A stretch of DNA of 64,000 nucleotides from Bacteroides nordii WAL 11050 = JCM 12987 (GCA_000613465.1 BAJA01000005.1:124001-188000); one strand, 5' to 3'. Positions 29,042 through 40,570 are shown, numbered from the stretch's first letter. Made by a program: numbers and translations. Notes: generated by a model not told the origin, from the letters alone.

Positions 29042-32000
29042 GAATGATGTGCCAATATGCTAATGTATCGATGTGCCAATGTGCTGTGCTGTTATATCGC
29101 AGGTTCGTTGGCACATTGGCACATTGGCACATTGGCACATTGGCACATTACTCCATTGTCATATTATTCTTATTTTTAGGAAGTTTGCCTGTTGCAGCGC
29201 AGATACTGCAACCTATGCCCATTGTTGAGGAAAAGGTAGAGTATGATGCATTGACCAATCGCTATTTGATCCGTACTATTATCGGCGGGCAGGAAATGGA
29301 CGTTCCTATCATAATGACTCCCGCTGAGTACTTAGATTGGAGTATGAAACGCTCCATGCAGAATTACTACCGTCAGCGTAATGACTCCGTATTTTCTAAG
29401 GGAAAAGAGGAGTTTGACTTTACGAATATGAAATTTAATCTTGGTCCGGCTGAAAAAATATTTGGTCCGGGGGGTGTTCAGATTCGTACTCAGGGAAGTG
29501 CAGAACTCAGTTTGGGAGTAAAGTACAATAATGTTCAGAACCCTACTTTGCCTGAAAGTATGCGTAAAACCTGGGGATTTGATTTTGATGAGAAAATTAA
29601 TATTAATGTCAACGGTAAGGTCGGGGATAAGGTAAACCTTGACATGAATTATAATACGGACGCTACTTTTGACTTCGACAGTAAAAAACTGAAACTGAAA
29701 TATGAGGGCAAAGAGGATGAGATAATAAAACTGCTTGAAGCGGGTAACGTGAGTATGACTACCGGCAACTCGTTGATACGCGGTGCTACTTCTTTGTTTG
29801 GTGTGCGTGCCGATTTACAGTTTGGAAAGTTAAAGTTGCAAACAGTGATCAGCCAGCAGGAGAGTGAATCAAAAACCGTTAATAGTAAAGGAGGGGCACA
29901 GACCATTCCTTTTGATTTCTCAGCAGATGAATATGATGAGAACCGGCACTTCTTTCTGGCACACTATTTTCGCGATACGTATGACCATAATATGGCACAA
30001 TTACCTAATATTCTTTCCGGAGTGAAAATTAACCGGGTTGAGGTTTGGGTAACGAATAAGCGAGGTAATTATGAGAACCCGCGTAATATTGTAGCTTTTA
30101 CGGATTTAGGAGAGTCTCAAGCCTATATTAGTAAGGGAGCTCCGTGGATCGCAATCTCTAAGGACACCCTTCCACCTGCTAATGGTGATAATAATCTTTA
30201 TCAGCAGATGACAAGCACCTATAGTGCTGCACGTAATATAAGTGCAGTAAATTCTGTGATAGGATCCATTCCTGGGATGGAAAGCGGCATGAATTATGAA
30301 AAGATAGAGACGGCCCGGTTGTTGACTTCCTCGGAGTATACAGTGAATACTACTTTAGGTTACATCTCTTTAAAACAGACTTTACAATCAGATGAAGTAC
30401 TCGCTGTAGCTTTTGATTATACCATTAATGGAAAGACCTATCAGGTCGGTGAGTTTTCATCCGATATCAAGGAGACGTCCGACTGTCTTTTCGTGAAACT
30501 GCTAAAAAATACTTCCAACTCTCCGGATGCTGCTTGCTGGGACCTGATGATGAAGAACGTTTACTCACTGAATGCCTATCAGGTACAGAAAGAAAAATTT
30601 ACATTAAATATCACTTATCTGAGTGACACCACCGGAGTTTATTTACGTTATATTCCGGAGGGTAAGATCAATAAGATACCTTTACTTAAAGTAATGAATC
30701 TGGATCGCTTGAATAGTAAGAATCAGCTAGGAGGTGACGGCTTTTTCGATTTTGTGGAGGGATATACGGTCAATGCACAGAATGGCCGTATCTTTTTTCC
30801 GGTAGTAGAGCCTTTTGGATCGTATCTGGAGACAAAATTTGATAACCCGAACATTGCTAAGAAATATGTTTTCAAGGAATTATATGACTCTACTCTTACC
30901 GTAGCGCGTCAGTTGGCTGAGAAGAATAAATTCCGTTTACAAGGTGAATATCGTGCTTCGTCTGCCAATGAAATACGTCTTGGTTCGATGAATGTGCCAC
31001 GGGGATCAGTACGTGTTACGGCCGGTGGACGGACACTGACTGAAAATTCCGACTATTCGGTCGATTATACAATGGGAGTAGTTACGATCCTCAATCAGAG
31101 CATTATTGATGCCGGAACTCCTATCAGTGTAAATCTTGAAAGCAATACGTCTTATAATATGCAGCGTAAGACAATGTTGGGATTGAACTTTACGTATGAT
31201 TTTTCGCCTGATTTCCAGTTCGGAGGTACTGTGATGTATCTGAAAGAGAAGCCGCTGACTACCAAAGTGGCTATGGGAGACGAACCTATATCGAACACCT
31301 TGTGGGGGTTGAATGCCTCCTGGAAACGTGAAAGCCAATGGTTAACTAATATGGTAGATAAGTTGCCGTTTGTGGAGGCTACTGCTCCTTCCAATATTAA
31401 TCTCGGATTGGAATTTGCTCAGCTTCTTCCGGGACATGGGGGAGGATTGCAGGACAACTCTTCTTATATAGATGATTTTGAGAGTGCACAAAGTGGTATC
31501 GATCTGCATCAGCCTTTGTATTGGCAACTCTCTTCTACACCCTTTAAGGCAACGGGACCTGATAATCTCGAATTGTTTCCCGAATCGAGATTGTCTGATA
31601 GTATTCCCTATGGAAAGAATCGTGCTTTATTGGCATGGTATCATATCGATGGATTATTTACGCGCCGTAACTCTTCACTTACTCCGACACACATAAAGAA
31701 TGACCTCGATCAACTCTCGAATCATTATGTTCGTGAGGTGTACGAATCTGAGTTGTATCCCAAAAAGGAGCTGAATAATATGGAAGCATCTACTATGTCT
31801 ATATTGAATGTGGCTTACTACCCTCAGGAACGTGGTCCTTACAATCTGGATAGAGACCTTGACGAAAATGGTAACTTGCTGCAACCGGAAAAGCGGTGGG
31901 GAGGTATGATGCGTAAGATTGAAACAACCGATTTTGAGAAGGCCAATATTGAATATGTTGAATTTTGGTTGCTCGATCCTTTTATTTATGCAGATGGAGA

Positions 32001-35000
32001 TGAACCGGGAGCGGATAATACACGTAGAAAAAATGCTCGGAGTACAACAGAGGGCGGATATCTGTATCTTAATTTAGGAGATGTATCTGAGGATATCCTG
32101 AAAGATGGTAAGAAGTTTTTTGAAAACGGTTTGCCTATTGATGGTGATGAATCAAAAGTAGACTATACAAACTGGGGGCGTGTTCCTAAAGATCGTAGCC
32201 TTGTATATGCTTTTGATAATACGGCAGGAGCACGCAAAAAGCAGGATGTCGGATTGAATGGACTTTCGGTAGAAGATGAACGTGCTTATCCTACTTATGT
32301 TAAGTATTTGGAAGAAATCCGGCCAAAATTGAATGCTTCTGTTTTTGAAAAGTTCTACGAGTCGCCTGCAGGTGATAAATATCATTATTTCCGGGGTTCC
32401 GATTACGATGCAGAGGAAAAGAGTATTCTCGAACGTTACAAATATATCAATAATACCGAAGGGAACTCGGCCGCTAATGAAGATTCTCCTGAGGGGTATC
32501 CGACGGCTGCTAAGACTTCTCCTGATATAGAAGATATTAATCAGGATAATACACTTTCGGAAACAGAAAAATATTTCCAGTATCGTATTCATCTGACTCC
32601 ATCTGAATTGAAAGTGGGTACGAACAATATTACCGATAAGCGTGTCACTAAAGTGAAATTGCGTAACGGCCAAACGGAAGAGGTGACCTGGTATCAGTTT
32701 AAAGTGCCAGTACGCAGTGGTACACCTGTTGGAAGTATCAGAGATTTCAAGTCGATACGGTTTATGCGTATGTTCCTTACCGGGTTTTCTAAACCTGTGA
32801 TTTTGCGTTTTGCCACTCTCGAACTGGTACGTGGTGATTGGCGTACGTATACAGATCCGTTGTACAACCTTCAGAATCCTGCACCTACAGTGACAGGTAC
32901 CTTGGATGTTTCAACCGTTAATATTGAAGAGAATGGGGATAAGACACCTATTAACTATGTGATGCCTCCGGGTATTAGTCGTGTTATTGATCCGGGACAA
33001 CCACAGTTGCGTCAGCAAAATGAACAGGCTATGAGCTTGAAAGTTGAAAACCTTGCGCCGGGTGATGCACGTGCTGTTTACAAAAATTCTACGATGGATA
33101 TGCGCCAGTACCGCCGGTTGAAGATGTTCACTCATGCCGGGGCTTTAACAGGCGATGTAACTGACCCTAAAGACGGAGAATTATCTGTTTTCATTCGTCT
33201 GGGTTCCGATTATAGTTCTAACTTTTATGAGTACGAAATCCCGTTGAAGCTAACTCCGGCAGGCAATTATAATGGAGACTCAGATGTTGATAAACTGATA
33301 GTATGGCCTAAAGATAATATGCTGGATATTGCACTTTCTGTGTTTACTGACATAAAGAAGAAGCGCAACCAAACAAAGAATAATTCGCTTTCGGGGGTAA
33401 GTTATGGAAAGCTTTATTCTGAATATGACCCTGACAAACCAGCCAATAAGGTAAGTATCATAGGTAATCCGTCACTTGCAGAGGTGAAGACGATGATGAT
33501 TGGTGTGCGCAATAATTCACGTGCCAAGAAGTCGGCAGAAATCTGGGTAAACGAATTGCGTCTGTCCGATTTTGACGAAGAGGGTGGCTGGGCAGCACAG
33601 GGAAATATGAATGTGCAGTTGTCGGATCTTGGAAGTATCAGTATGGCGGGACATGTAGAGACTGCCGGTTTTGGTGGACTGGAACAGAGTGTAAGCGAAC
33701 GTCGCCTGGATGATTATTATCAATACCAGTTTACTACTACGTTTGAGTTGGGACGTTTTTTCCCGAAGGCTGTGAAACTTAGCGCACCGGTCTATTTTTC
33801 ATATTCCCGTGAAAAGACTTCTCCCAAATATAATCCGTTGGATCAGGATATGCTGTTGAAAGATGCGCTGGATGCTTTGTCTACAAATGCCGAACGAGAT
33901 TCATTACGTAATATCGCTAATACGATAACGACCTATAAGAATTTTAGTTTGAGTAATATGCGTGTGGGAGTTACCAGTAAGAATCCGATGCCTTATGATC
34001 CGGGGAACTTCACAATGAGCTATAGTCGCACGAACAGACATAATCAGGGTAGTACCACTGTCTATGAGAACGAAACGGACTGGCGGGGGGCACTTTCTTA
34101 CAATTATGCTCCTGTATATAAAGCCTGGGAACCGTTCAAAGGATTGAAGAGTAAATCAAAATGGATGAAGTTCGTTAAAGAACTCAATTTGAGCTATCTG
34201 CCGCAGAATATCTCTTTCAATACGGACATGAACCGGCATTACTATGAACTTCAGTTGCGTGATATGGAGAACCTGAGTGATCCGGCAGAAATACCAGTTA
34301 GTGTGGCAAAGGATTTTCTTTGGAATCGTGACTTCTCTTTGCGTTGGGATCTGACTAAAAATCTTCGTATGAACTTTACGTCAGCTACTCATGCTGAAAT
34401 AGAAGAACCCTACGGAGTGGTGAACAGAACGCTTGATCCGGATGAATATGAAGCAAAGAAAGATACAATACGGCGTAGTCTGCTTAGTTTCGGACGTCCG
34501 ATTGATTATCAACAGACATTTAATGCTACGTATAAATTGCCGTTTGATAAGTTCCCTGTTACAGACTGGATGACAGCAGATACGCGTTTCAATTCTTCTT
34601 ATAGCTGGGATCGTGGTGTCTCTCTATCTGATGGAAAAGAAATGGGTAATACAATTGCAAACCAACGGACTTTTGATGTGAATGGGCGTCTCAATTTGGA
34701 GACTTTATATAATAAGGTGCCTTTTCTTAAAGAGACAAATCGCCGTTTTGCTACTACCTCTTCGACGCGTCGTCCTAATAATCGGCAGAAAGCAAAACCT
34801 AAACGGTATGAAAAAGAGATACAGTTGAAGAAAGATACTACTATAACCGTTCGTCACAGTTTAGGTTCGAAAAAGCCTAAGGTTTCAGCACTGACGGTTG
34901 ATGGTGATCGCTATCCTATTCGCTATAAGGTGATAGATGCTAATACGATCCGTATTGAAACCAGAGATAGTGTCCGGGTGAAACTGACGGCTATCCAAGG

Positions 35001-36429
35001 GCCGAAGCCGGAGGATAATCCCTGGTATAAAATAGCGCAATCGGCAGCACGCGTCGCTATGATGGTGCGTAATGTAAGTATTACATATAAGAATACATAT
35101 GCTATGACTTTGCCGGGTTTCCAGCCTGAAATAGGGGATATGCTTGGACAAACGAGAGGGAGTTCCGGTTTCGCTCCCGGTCTTGATTTTGCTTTTGGTA
35201 TGACAGGTGGAGATTATATTGATAAGGCAATCCGGAATAACTGGCTTATTCAGAATAATTCTAATATAGAGCCTGCCACTACTAATGCTCAGGAAGATCT
35301 ACAGATACGTATGACCCTGGAGCCTTTGCGTGATTTGAAGATATACCTTAATGCAGGGCGCACACGCAATGACTCCCGCTCTATACAATTTATGTACGAT
35401 GGAATGCCCGAGGTACGAAGTGGTAACTTTAATATGACTGTTATAACGATTGGTAGCTCTTTTGAACGACATAATCCATCCAATGGATATTCCTCGTCTT
35501 CTTTCAATCGTTTCTTAGGAAATCTGGATGTGATTCAAAAGAGAGTAGAACAATTGTATCAAGGCGTTTCCCTTCCGGGAATGGAGCATTATCCGCAGAC
35601 TTTTAATAGTATTAGTAAATACAATTCGAGTGTGATGATACCTGCCTTCCTGGCGGCTTATACGGGTAGGGATGCGGGTAAAAGCTCGCTGGATATTTTC
35701 CCGGGAATACTCTCGATGATGCCTAACTGGCGTGTAACTTATAGCGGACTGAGTAAACTTGAGTTTTTCAAGAAGTACTTTAAGAGTGTGACCCTGACCC
35801 ATGGTTATCGTAGTACTTATAGTGTGGGTAGTTATAGTACTTTTCAGAGTTTCCATAGCTATATGGGAGATCTGGGATTTGTAGACGATGTACAGACAGG
35901 TATCCCTGTTCCTTCATCTATATACGACGTTTCGGCTGTTTCTATCAATGAGCAATTCTCTCCTTTATTTGGAGTGGATGTGACTTTTAAAAATGGTATC
36001 ACTACCAAAGTGGAGTACAAGACTACGCGTATTCTGAATCTTAGCCTTGCAGCCAATCAGGTAGTAGAGAGTGGAACGAAGGATTTTGTGGTAGGTATGG
36101 GGTATAAGATTATGGGACTGGAACTCTTCCCCGGGCGTAATACGAAGAACTCTAAGAATAAAATAAGTAATGACCTTGCTTTGCGTGCGGATGTATCCTT
36201 CCGCAATCAGTTTGCACTTTGCCGGGATATTCAGCAAGTCACTACGCAGGCTACCAGTGGTAACAAAGCACTCAAGATATCTTTCTCTGCGGATTATACG
36301 CTCAGCCGCTTACTTAGTGTGAGTCTCTATTATGACCGTCAGAAGAACACCCCGCTTGTGTCTGCTTCCTCCTATCCGGTGACCAGTGCTGATTTCGGTA
36401 TGCGTCTGAAGTTCTCACTCACGCGATAG
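29038..36429 (+). CDS. sprA: SprA/Sov-type cell-surface translocon protein
   Basis: A 2463 aa giant protein homologous to SprA (Sov), the outer-membrane barrel through which type IX secretion cargo passes in other Bacteroidota. Hallmarks: the N-terminal [19 protein letters not shown] repeats, [30 protein letters not shown] and many amphipathic strands up to a C-terminal strand ending FSLTR. It is intact, with no frameshift over 7.4 kb. The signal-peptide core is [17 protein letters not shown], but the ~40 residues before it ([12 protein letters not shown] and GTLAHWHIG) are encoded by a hairpin of 8 bp repeats (29048-29149). No downstream ATG precedes the signal core, so the repeat supplies the start. 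Whether a full type IX system exists here cannot be seen. Confidence 0.9.
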   Translation: MRMMCQYANVSMCQCAVLLYRRFVGTLAHWHIGTLAHYSIVILFLFLGSLPVAAQILQPMPIVEEKVEYDALTNRYLIRTIIGGQEMDVPIIMTPAEYLDWSMKRSMQNYYRQRNDSVFSKGKEEFDFTNMKFNLGPAEKIFGPGGVQIRTQGSAELSLGVKYNNVQNPTLPESMRKTWGFDFDEKININVNGKVGDKVNLDMNYNTDATFDFDSKKLKLKYEGKEDEIIKLLEAGNVSMTTGNSLIRGATSLFGVRADLQFGKLKLQTVISQQESESKTVNSKGGAQTIPFDFSADEYDENRHFFLAHYFRDTYDHNMAQLPNILSGVKINRVEVWVTNKRGNYENPRNIVAFTDLGESQAYISKGAPWIAISKDTLPPANGDNNLYQQMTSTYSAARNISAVNSVIGSIPGMESGMNYEKIETARLLTSSEYTVNTTLGYISLKQTLQSDEVLAVAFDYTINGKTYQVGEFSSDIKETSDCLFVKLLKNTSNSPDAACWDLMMKNVYSLNAYQVQKEKFTLNITYLSDTTGVYLRYIPEGKINKIPLLKVMNLDRLNSKNQLGGDGFFDFVEGYTVNAQNGRIFFPVVEPFGSYLETKFDNPNIAKKYVFKELYDSTLTVARQLAEKNKFRLQGEYRASSANEIRLGSMNVPRGSVRVTAGGRTLTENSDYSVDYTMGVVTILNQSIIDAGTPISVNLESNTSYNMQRKTMLGLNFTYDFSPDFQFGGTVMYLKEKPLTTKVAMGDEPISNTLWGLNASWKRESQWLTNMVDKLPFVEATAPSNINLGLEFAQLLPGHGGGLQDNSSYIDDFESAQSGIDLHQPLYWQLSSTPFKATGPDNLELFPESRLSDSIPYGKNRALLAWYHIDGLFTRRNSSLTPTHIKNDLDQLSNHYVREVYESELYPKKELNNMEASTMSILNVAYYPQERGPYNLDRDLDENGNLLQPEKRWGGMMRKIETTDFEKANIEYVEFWLLDPFIYADGDEPGADNTRRKNARSTTEGGYLYLNLGDVSEDILKDGKKFFENGLPIDGDESKVDYTNWGRVPKDRSLVYAFDNTAGARKKQDVGLNGLSVEDERAYPTYVKYLEEIRPKLNASVFEKFYESPAGDKYHYFRGSDYDAEEKSILERYKYINNTEGNSAANEDSPEGYPTAAKTSPDIEDINQDNTLSETEKYFQYRIHLTPSELKVGTNNITDKRVTKVKLRNGQTEEVTWYQFKVPVRSGTPVGSIRDFKSIRFMRMFLTGFSKPVILRFATLELVRGDWRTYTDPLYNLQNPAPTVTGTLDVSTVNIEENGDKTPINYVMPPGISRVIDPGQPQLRQQNEQAMSLKVENLAPGDARAVYKNSTMDMRQYRRLKMFTHAGALTGDVTDPKDGELSVFIRLGSDYSSNFYEYEIPLKLTPAGNYNGDSDVDKLIVWPKDNMLDIALSVFTDIKKKRNQTKNNSLSGVSYGKLYSEYDPDKPANKVSIIGNPSLAEVKTMMIGVRNNSRAKKSAEIWVNELRLSDFDEEGGWAAQGNMNVQLSDLGSISMAGHVETAGFGGLEQSVSERRLDDYYQYQFTTTFELGRFFPKAVKLSAPVYFSYSREKTSPKYNPLDQDMLLKDALDALSTNAERDSLRNIANTITTYKNFSLSNMRVGVTSKNPMPYDPGNFTMSYSRTNRHNQGSTTVYENETDWRGALSYNYAPVYKAWEPFKGLKSKSKWMKFVKELNLSYLPQNISFNTDMNRHYYELQLRDMENLSDPAEIPVSVAKDFLWNRDFSLRWDLTKNLRMNFTSATHAEIEEPYGVVNRTLDPDEYEAKKDTIRRSLLSFGRPIDYQQTFNATYKLPFDKFPVTDWMTADTRFNSSYSWDRGVSLSDGKEMGNTIANQRTFDVNGRLNLETLYNKVPFLKETNRRFATTSSTRRPNNRQKAKPKRYEKEIQLKKDTTITVRHSLGSKKPKVSALTVDGDRYPIRYKVIDANTIRIETRDSVRVKLTAIQGPKPEDNPWYKIAQSAARVAMMVRNVSITYKNTYAMTLPGFQPEIGDMLGQTRGSSGFAPGLDFAFGMTGGDYIDKAIRNNWLIQNNSNIEPATTNAQEDLQIRMTLEPLRDLKIYLNAGRTRNDSRSIQFMYDGMPEVRSGNFNMTVITIGSSFERHNPSNGYSSSSFNRFLGNLDVIQKRVEQLYQGVSLPGMEHYPQTFNSISKYNSSVMIPAFLAAYTGRDAGKSSLDIFPGILSMMPNWRVTYSGLSKLEFFKKYFKSVTLTHGYRSTYSVGSYSTFQSFHSYMGDLGFVDDVQTGIPVPSSIYDVSAVSINEQFSPLFGVDVTFKNGITTKVEYKTTRILNLSLAANQVVESGTKDFVVGMGYKIMGLELFPGRNTKNSKNKISNDLALRADVSFRNQFALCRDIQQVTTQATSGNKALKISFSADYTLSRLLSVSLYYDRQKNTPLVSASSYPVTSADFGMRLKFSLTR
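29048..29149 (+). repeat. Hairpin of 8 bp TTGGCACA repeats inside the 5' end of sprA
   Basis: Five perfect tandem TTGGCACA units at 29108-29147, preceded by five degenerate complementary units (TGTGCCAA and variants) at 29048-29087. The arms form an imperfect stem within the first 40 codons of sprA. Unit length 8 is not a multiple of 3. Confidence 0.9.
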
Positions 36430-36446
36430 TATGTTTTGAAAATCAT

Positions 36447-36454
36447 TACCTTTG
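36447..36454 (+). promoter_or_regulatory. Putative -7 box for the DUF3843 gene
   Basis: TACCTTTG exactly matches TAnnTTTG and lies 26 nt before ATG 36481, inside the upstream part of the longest open frame, which supports the later start. Confidence 0.45.
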
Positions 36455-36480
36455 TCTACGTAAAAAATAAACGTATAGTT

Positions 36481-37470
36481 ATGATAAAAAATAAAAAGAT
36501 ACCAATGGCCTTATGGCTACGGAGCCATTCCCGTACAAGGGTTACTTCTACTGACGGATGGTATCTGCGATTTGCTGATGAACTTTTTTCACTGATCGCC
36601 TCTTCCCGGTTGTATACAGATAAAACACCGGAAGATATACAAAATGTTGCTGTCTTGCTTACTATATATCTGGAAGACAGTATTGCAAATGATGGTGGCT
36701 GGAGACGTTTTAGTGATTTATGTTATAAGTTATATGGTCGTAATCTCCCTTTTTATGAAATTCCGGCAGATTATGTCTCTGATGAGATAAATGAAGTGGA
36801 TATTGCCTTTGTACTGTGGAAACTTAATTCAAATGATGATGATGAAGCAGTCATTGCCAATCCTTTTGATGAAAAGATATTAGAATTGGCAAATAATGTA
36901 TATGAGGCAATGGATGTTGTTTTTGAAGAAGCGCCAATTTGTGAAATTCCTTCCGATGATTGGGTATTGCCTTCTGAGCAATTGTTGAAGGAAAGAACAG
37001 AAATACCTTCTATACAGACGGATACGGTCTTACCGGAAAGCGTGAGATTATTTTTGGCTGCTACAGGAGGAGAGCAACTTATGTATTTCCCGCATTATGA
37101 ACAGATGGAGGCTTTTTTTGTGAAACATTTGCACTGGAGTCGGACAGATATACCGGATAAGCTGGATGCGGAGTTTGGTAATACGGTTGTTTTTGCTAAC
37201 CCCAAAGGAATTCTCGTAGCACCTGGTGTGGCATGGTTCTTTTGTGATAAGCGTAATGAAGTGGCATATGATAAGGAAATGGCTATGAAAGAGGGTTACA
37301 AGTTGTTTACGGATAAGGGGTATTGTCCGTTTGATTTGTTGAAATATGGTGTGGAACGGAATTTGTTCCCTGATGTCCGGTTGCCTTTTGAGAATGGAAA
37401 AGAAATATTAGGAAAGAACTGGGATTTTATTGCCCGTTACTTTCTGGGTGAATATTATGAAGGAACCTAA
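36481..37470 (+). CDS. DUF3843 family protein
   Basis: A 329 aa acidic cytosolic protein recognisable as DUF3843, a Bacteroides-type family of unknown function. It begins MIKNKKIPMALWLRSHSRTR; conserved parts include YLEDSIANDGGWRRFSDLCYKLYG and the C-terminal GKNWDFIARYFLGEYYEG. No signal peptide, membrane helix or known catalytic motif. The open frame starts 15 codons upstream (36436), but a -7 box at 36447-36454 and the RBS-less leader favour ATG 36481. It is 51 nt past sprA. Confidence 0.75.
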   Translation: MIKNKKIPMALWLRSHSRTRVTSTDGWYLRFADELFSLIASSRLYTDKTPEDIQNVAVLLTIYLEDSIANDGGWRRFSDLCYKLYGRNLPFYEIPADYVSDEINEVDIAFVLWKLNSNDDDEAVIANPFDEKILELANNVYEAMDVVFEEAPICEIPSDDWVLPSEQLLKERTEIPSIQTDTVLPESVRLFLAATGGEQLMYFPHYEQMEAFFVKHLHWSRTDIPDKLDAEFGNTVVFANPKGILVAPGVAWFFCDKRNEVAYDKEMAMKEGYKLFTDKGYCPFDLLKYGVERNLFPDVRLPFENGKEILGKNWDFIARYFLGEYYEGT

Positions 37471-37472
37471 TT

Positions 37473-37592
37473 ATGACGATAAAAAATAATAATACCCGTT
37501 CAGGTGCTTCCCGCTCTAAAAGTAGCGAAAAGGCAAAGCTACTGGGAAACGAATTGGAAAGTCAAAACCCGCTAAGGCGAACAATCAACTGA
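37473..37592 (+). CDS. Possible small ORF, 39 aa
   Basis: ATG 2 nt after the DUF3843 stop opens a 39-codon frame, basic and Ser/Lys/Asn rich (MTIKNNNTRSGASRSKSSE), ending RRTIN-TGA. AAGGAA lies about 10 nt before the start, and the tight spacing would allow coupling. No family recognised; it may be chance. The remainder of this 245 bp gap holds a terminator-like hairpin. Confidence 0.25.
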   Translation: MTIKNNNTRSGASRSKSSEKAKLLGNELESQNPLRRTIN

Positions 37593-37645
37593 ATAGACGG
37601 GTGAAATAATGTACTAAACCGGGAATTGTGTTAAAAGTTATATGA

Positions 37646-37684
37646 AACAAGGAATGGCGGACTCTATGTCCGGCACTCCTTGTT
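37646..37684 (-). terminator. Terminator-like hairpin after the M56/TonB gene
   Basis: Arms around AACAAGGAATGGCGGAC and GTCCGGCACTCCTTGTT pair with two mismatches, about 30 nt past the - strand stop at 37715. No long T-tract. Confidence 0.45.
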
Positions 37685-37714
37685 GAAACAATTAAGAGAG
37701 AGAGTATTTGTTTA

Positions 37715-39871
37715 TTAATCAGCTTTTAGAGTAACAATAAGTGGAGTAGTGTTCTCTACTTTTACTTTCGCTGTTTTCATATCAATATAACTGATAGAAA
37801 GAGTTGAATTTTTAGGGGCATCCAATACGAAAGTTCCATCACGGTCTGCCACAGTACCGGTGGTGGTTCCTTCAATAAGTACACAGGCACCTACTACAGG
37901 GTTGCCGCTTGTGTCTTGTACTTTACCTGCTATTCTGATCTTTCCGTCCGATGGCATATTTACGCTTTGAACTTCTCCACGAACCCCACGGATGCGTATT
38001 CCTGTATCATTTGATCGGGTTATTATTCTTACTTCCGTTTTTCCGGATACATTCATAACTTTTATTCCATACGTGTTACCTTTTTCTGGGCGCAGTGCCT
38101 GGATTTCTGTAGCAGAAACAGGTTTGTCATTCAGAAAATAGGAAACGTCTTTAGCTTTCACATTATTTTCTTGATAGAGGGCGTCTAATCTTTCACCCAG
38201 AGTTTTCGTTGGTTTCTCTTTTTGGGCCGCATATTCTTCTTTGGTTTTCAAGGTTATCAGAATAACACCATTCGCTCCGCGTGCACCATAAATAGCAGTT
38301 GCCGAAGCATCTTTCAGTACAGAAATAGATTCTATCCAGTCCGGATTTATCGCATTCATCATATTATTACTAATTTCTTTACCATCTACGATAATGAGCG
38401 GATAGTCTGTTTTTTCAATTGGAAAACTTTCTTTAATCGAAAATGAAGTACTCTTTTCCATACGAAATGCTATAGGGAGGGTGTACTGGGTAGCTACTGC
38501 TTTGCTTTTTCCTTTCTCGTCTGTTTTCTTGCCGGGGGTCCATTGCGGCATATTCTCTATTAACCGGAGGGCTTCTGCATCTAAGGAAGGATCTACGCTA
38601 CGTGCGATTTTAGGAGAAGTCACTTTTCCTTTTTCATCTACTACAAATTGTACGATAACACGCCCTTGTGTGCCTTTCTCTTTGGCTTCGGCCGGGTATT
38701 TCATATTCTTATCCAGATACTCCTTAAGGGCTTCTGTACCACCGGGAAACTCTGGCATTTCCTCCATATCTGACAGAGCGTCTTCTTTGGAAGAGATAGT
38801 AACGATAACGGCCTCTTTTTGTTTTGTTTTCACGGTATCCTTCACGGTAAGAGGTGCTGGAATAACTGTTGGATTTACTACGGTACTCTCAGCAGAAGGA
38901 ATATTTTCTGCCACTTTCGTTTCTACAATTGCTGTCAAATCATTAACTTTGACGGCTGAAATCTCTGCAGCTTTTTCAGAGATCTCGGGACGGGCAAAGG
39001 CTGTTACTGTAACGGCTGCTAACGGGAGTACATACAGATACTTTAAGCGTGCCCATGGATTGGATTTTTCTTTTAACATCATAGTGATACGTTTTTTAAG
39101 TGTACTGTGATTAAAGCTGTTGGCCATAGAGTAGAGCCTTGTGCCGACAGCTTTTTTAATTAATAATAGTTGATATTGTTTTGCATCGACGCCTTCTTTA
39201 ATAACCGTTTCATCTGCTTCATATTCATGAATGTTTTGCAATTCCTGTTTCAGTAACCAGGCTGCGGGATTAAACCATTGGAAGAATATGCAGACGTCTG
39301 CTATCAGTAAATCGATAGAATGACGGTTGCGGATGTGTGCTGTTTCGTGGATGAGTATTTCACGTCCGTTTTCCTCGATATCAGCACGGGAAATAACGAT
39401 ATATTTCATCCAGCTAAAAGGGGCTATCTCCTTATTATGTGTGATAACCTGTATACCGGAGTAATATTTTTCTTTTTTACCCGAACGGAGCAGTAGTAAT
39501 AACCGGGTGAGTGAATAGAAATTTCGACAGGCAAAAAACAGAATACCTGCAAGGTAAGTAATCAGCCCTATCTGTATGCCCGACAATGTATTGCTATTAG
39601 CCTCTACAGGAGTAGTAACACTAACTGTGTCCTGATAGAAATTTGCCATTATCAGAAGTTGTTCAAGGGTGAGCATCGTTTTTGCCATTTCGGTGTGCTG
39701 GGTAGTAGTGACCTCAATCAGAGGAATGAGCAATGACAGGAGTAGAATCCCGAGCAGGGCAACCCTGTTGAAGCGGTGAAAGGTTTCTTTGCTTAGCAAC
39801 AGTCTGTAGAATAGGTAGAACAATGCCAGGCAAATAGCTGATTTGAGTATGTAGGCAAAAAAGAGTCCCAT
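37715..39871 (-). CDS. M56 (BlaR1-type) membrane peptidase fused to TonB-C, Plug and CarboxypepD-like domains
   Basis: A 718 aa protein. The N-terminal half has several membrane helices and a BlaR1/M56 zinc protease with HETAHIRNRHS (HExxH, about residue 175) and the glutamate region EYEADETVI. After the last helix (about residue 290) come a TonB C-terminal domain (FPGGTEALKEYLDKNMKYP and QGRVIVQFVVDEKGKV, about residues 370-465), a short Plug-like block (WIESISVLKDASATAIYGA, about 505-545) and a CarboxypepD_reg-like beta domain (GNPVVGACVLIEGTTTGTV, about 645-715). The gene lies 12 nt downstream of a BlaI-type repressor, so by analogy a signal in the envelope would activate the protease and lead to repressor loss. 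Signal and targets are unknown; beta-lactam sensing is not implied by any penicillin-binding domain. Confidence 0.88.
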   Translation of the reverse strand: MGLFFAYILKSAICLALFYLFYRLLLSKETFHRFNRVALLGILLLSLLIPLIEVTTTQHTEMAKTMLTLEQLLIMANFYQDTVSVTTPVEANSNTLSGIQIGLITYLAGILFFACRNFYSLTRLLLLLRSGKKEKYYSGIQVITHNKEIAPFSWMKYIVISRADIEENGREILIHETAHIRNRHSIDLLIADVCIFFQWFNPAAWLLKQELQNIHEYEADETVIKEGVDAKQYQLLLIKKAVGTRLYSMANSFNHSTLKKRITMMLKEKSNPWARLKYLYVLPLAAVTVTAFARPEISEKAAEISAVKVNDLTAIVETKVAENIPSAESTVVNPTVIPAPLTVKDTVKTKQKEAVIVTISSKEDALSDMEEMPEFPGGTEALKEYLDKNMKYPAEAKEKGTQGRVIVQFVVDEKGKVTSPKIARSVDPSLDAEALRLIENMPQWTPGKKTDEKGKSKAVATQYTLPIAFRMEKSTSFSIKESFPIEKTDYPLIIVDGKEISNNMMNAINPDWIESISVLKDASATAIYGARGANGVILITLKTKEEYAAQKEKPTKTLGERLDALYQENNVKAKDVSYFLNDKPVSATEIQALRPEKGNTYGIKVMNVSGKTEVRIITRSNDTGIRIRGVRGEVQSVNMPSDGKIRIAGKVQDTSGNPVVGACVLIEGTTTGTVADRDGTFVLDAPKNSTLSISYIDMKTAKVKVENTTPLIVTLKAD

Positions 39872-39883
39872 AGTATTCGTTTT

Positions 39884-40246
39884 TTATTTGTTTGCTCGTT
39901 CTACTTCGTCAATGAGCTGCCTGAGATCATCAAGAGAGATATCTTCTTCCTTGACCAGTGAAGATACGGCACTAAGATAAGAGTTATTGAAATATTTGCT
40001 AATGACATTTTTTAAAGTACCCTTACGGAAAGCTTCTTCACTGACGATAGCGTAATATTGATAGGTATTGCCATAAGTATTGTGTGCAAGAAAACCTTTA
40101 TCCTCCAGTCCGCGGACAATGGTGGACAGTGTATTGAAATGTGGCTTCGGTTCATTATAGAAAGCCAGCATCTCTTTTACAAACAAAGGGCCTTTTTCCC
40201 AGAAAAAACCCATGATCTCTTCTTCTTTCGCTGTTAGTCCTTTCAT
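39884..40246 (-). CDS. BlaI/MecI/CopY family transcriptional repressor
   Basis: A 120 aa winged-helix repressor: LTAKEEEIMGFFWEKGPLFVKEML and NTLSTIVRGLEDKGFLAHNTYGNTYQYYAIV are the typical recognition helix and wing, with a C-terminal dimer helix. Partner of the M56 protease gene 12 nt downstream, which is presumed to inactivate it. Two inverted repeats upstream (40283-40320) are candidate operators. Confidence 0.92.
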   Translation of the reverse strand: MKGLTAKEEEIMGFFWEKGPLFVKEMLAFYNEPKPHFNTLSTIVRGLEDKGFLAHNTYGNTYQYYAIVSEEAFRKGTLKNVISKYFNNSYLSAVSSLVKEEDISLDDLRQLIDEVERANK

Positions 40247-40282
40247 AACTTTATCTATGTTTAAGACAAAGAACGAAAAGTT

Positions 40283-40320
40283 TTAGTTCATAAACTAATT
40301 TTTGTAGTTAATAAAAACTA
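40283..40320 (-). promoter_or_regulatory. Two candidate operators for the BlaI-type repressor
   Basis: TTAGTT-CATA-AACTAA (40283-40298) and TAGTT-AATAAA-AACTA (40305-40320) are inverted repeats with the same half-site TAGTT, centres 22 bp apart (about two helical turns), 37 nt upstream of the repressor start. Confidence 0.5.
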
Positions 40321-40363
40321 AAGAGATGATTTATACAGGGAGTCTGTTTAAACAACTCGTATT

Positions 40364-40570
40364 TTATGTATTTTCCTCTTCTTCTTGTTCCGGTTTTGGA
40401 TTCTTAGATTTTTTGATTCGTCCACTTTTCTTCAACGCTTCGGCAATGATCCACTGAAGCTGGCCGTTCGTACTACGAAACTCATCGGCTGCCCATTTTT
40501 CAATGGCATCCATTGTTTCGGCATCTACGCGCAGAACGAAACTTTTAGTTGAAGATTCTTTTTTAGCCAC
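40364..40570 (-). CDS. Arc-type ribbon-helix-helix protein
   Basis: A 68 aa protein starting at GTG 40570. SFVLRVDAETMDAIEKWAADEFRSTNGQLQWIIAEALKKSG is an Arc/MetJ ribbon-helix-helix fold: one beta strand and two helices, followed by a Lys/Glu tail. It lies 134 nt downstream of the SPFH gene in the same direction; the pairing SPFH-Arc is common in Bacteroides. It may regulate its own operon through the palindrome at 41658-41678. Confidence 0.82.
   Translation of the reverse strand: MAKKESSTKSFVLRVDAETMDAIEKWAADEFRSTNGQLQWIIAEALKKSGRIKKSKNPKPEQEEEENT

Noticed and set aside
37495..37600. Partial GGTGCTTCCCGCTC as a fifth gene-end repeat
   Set aside because: Only the first 12 nt match; the rest diverges.
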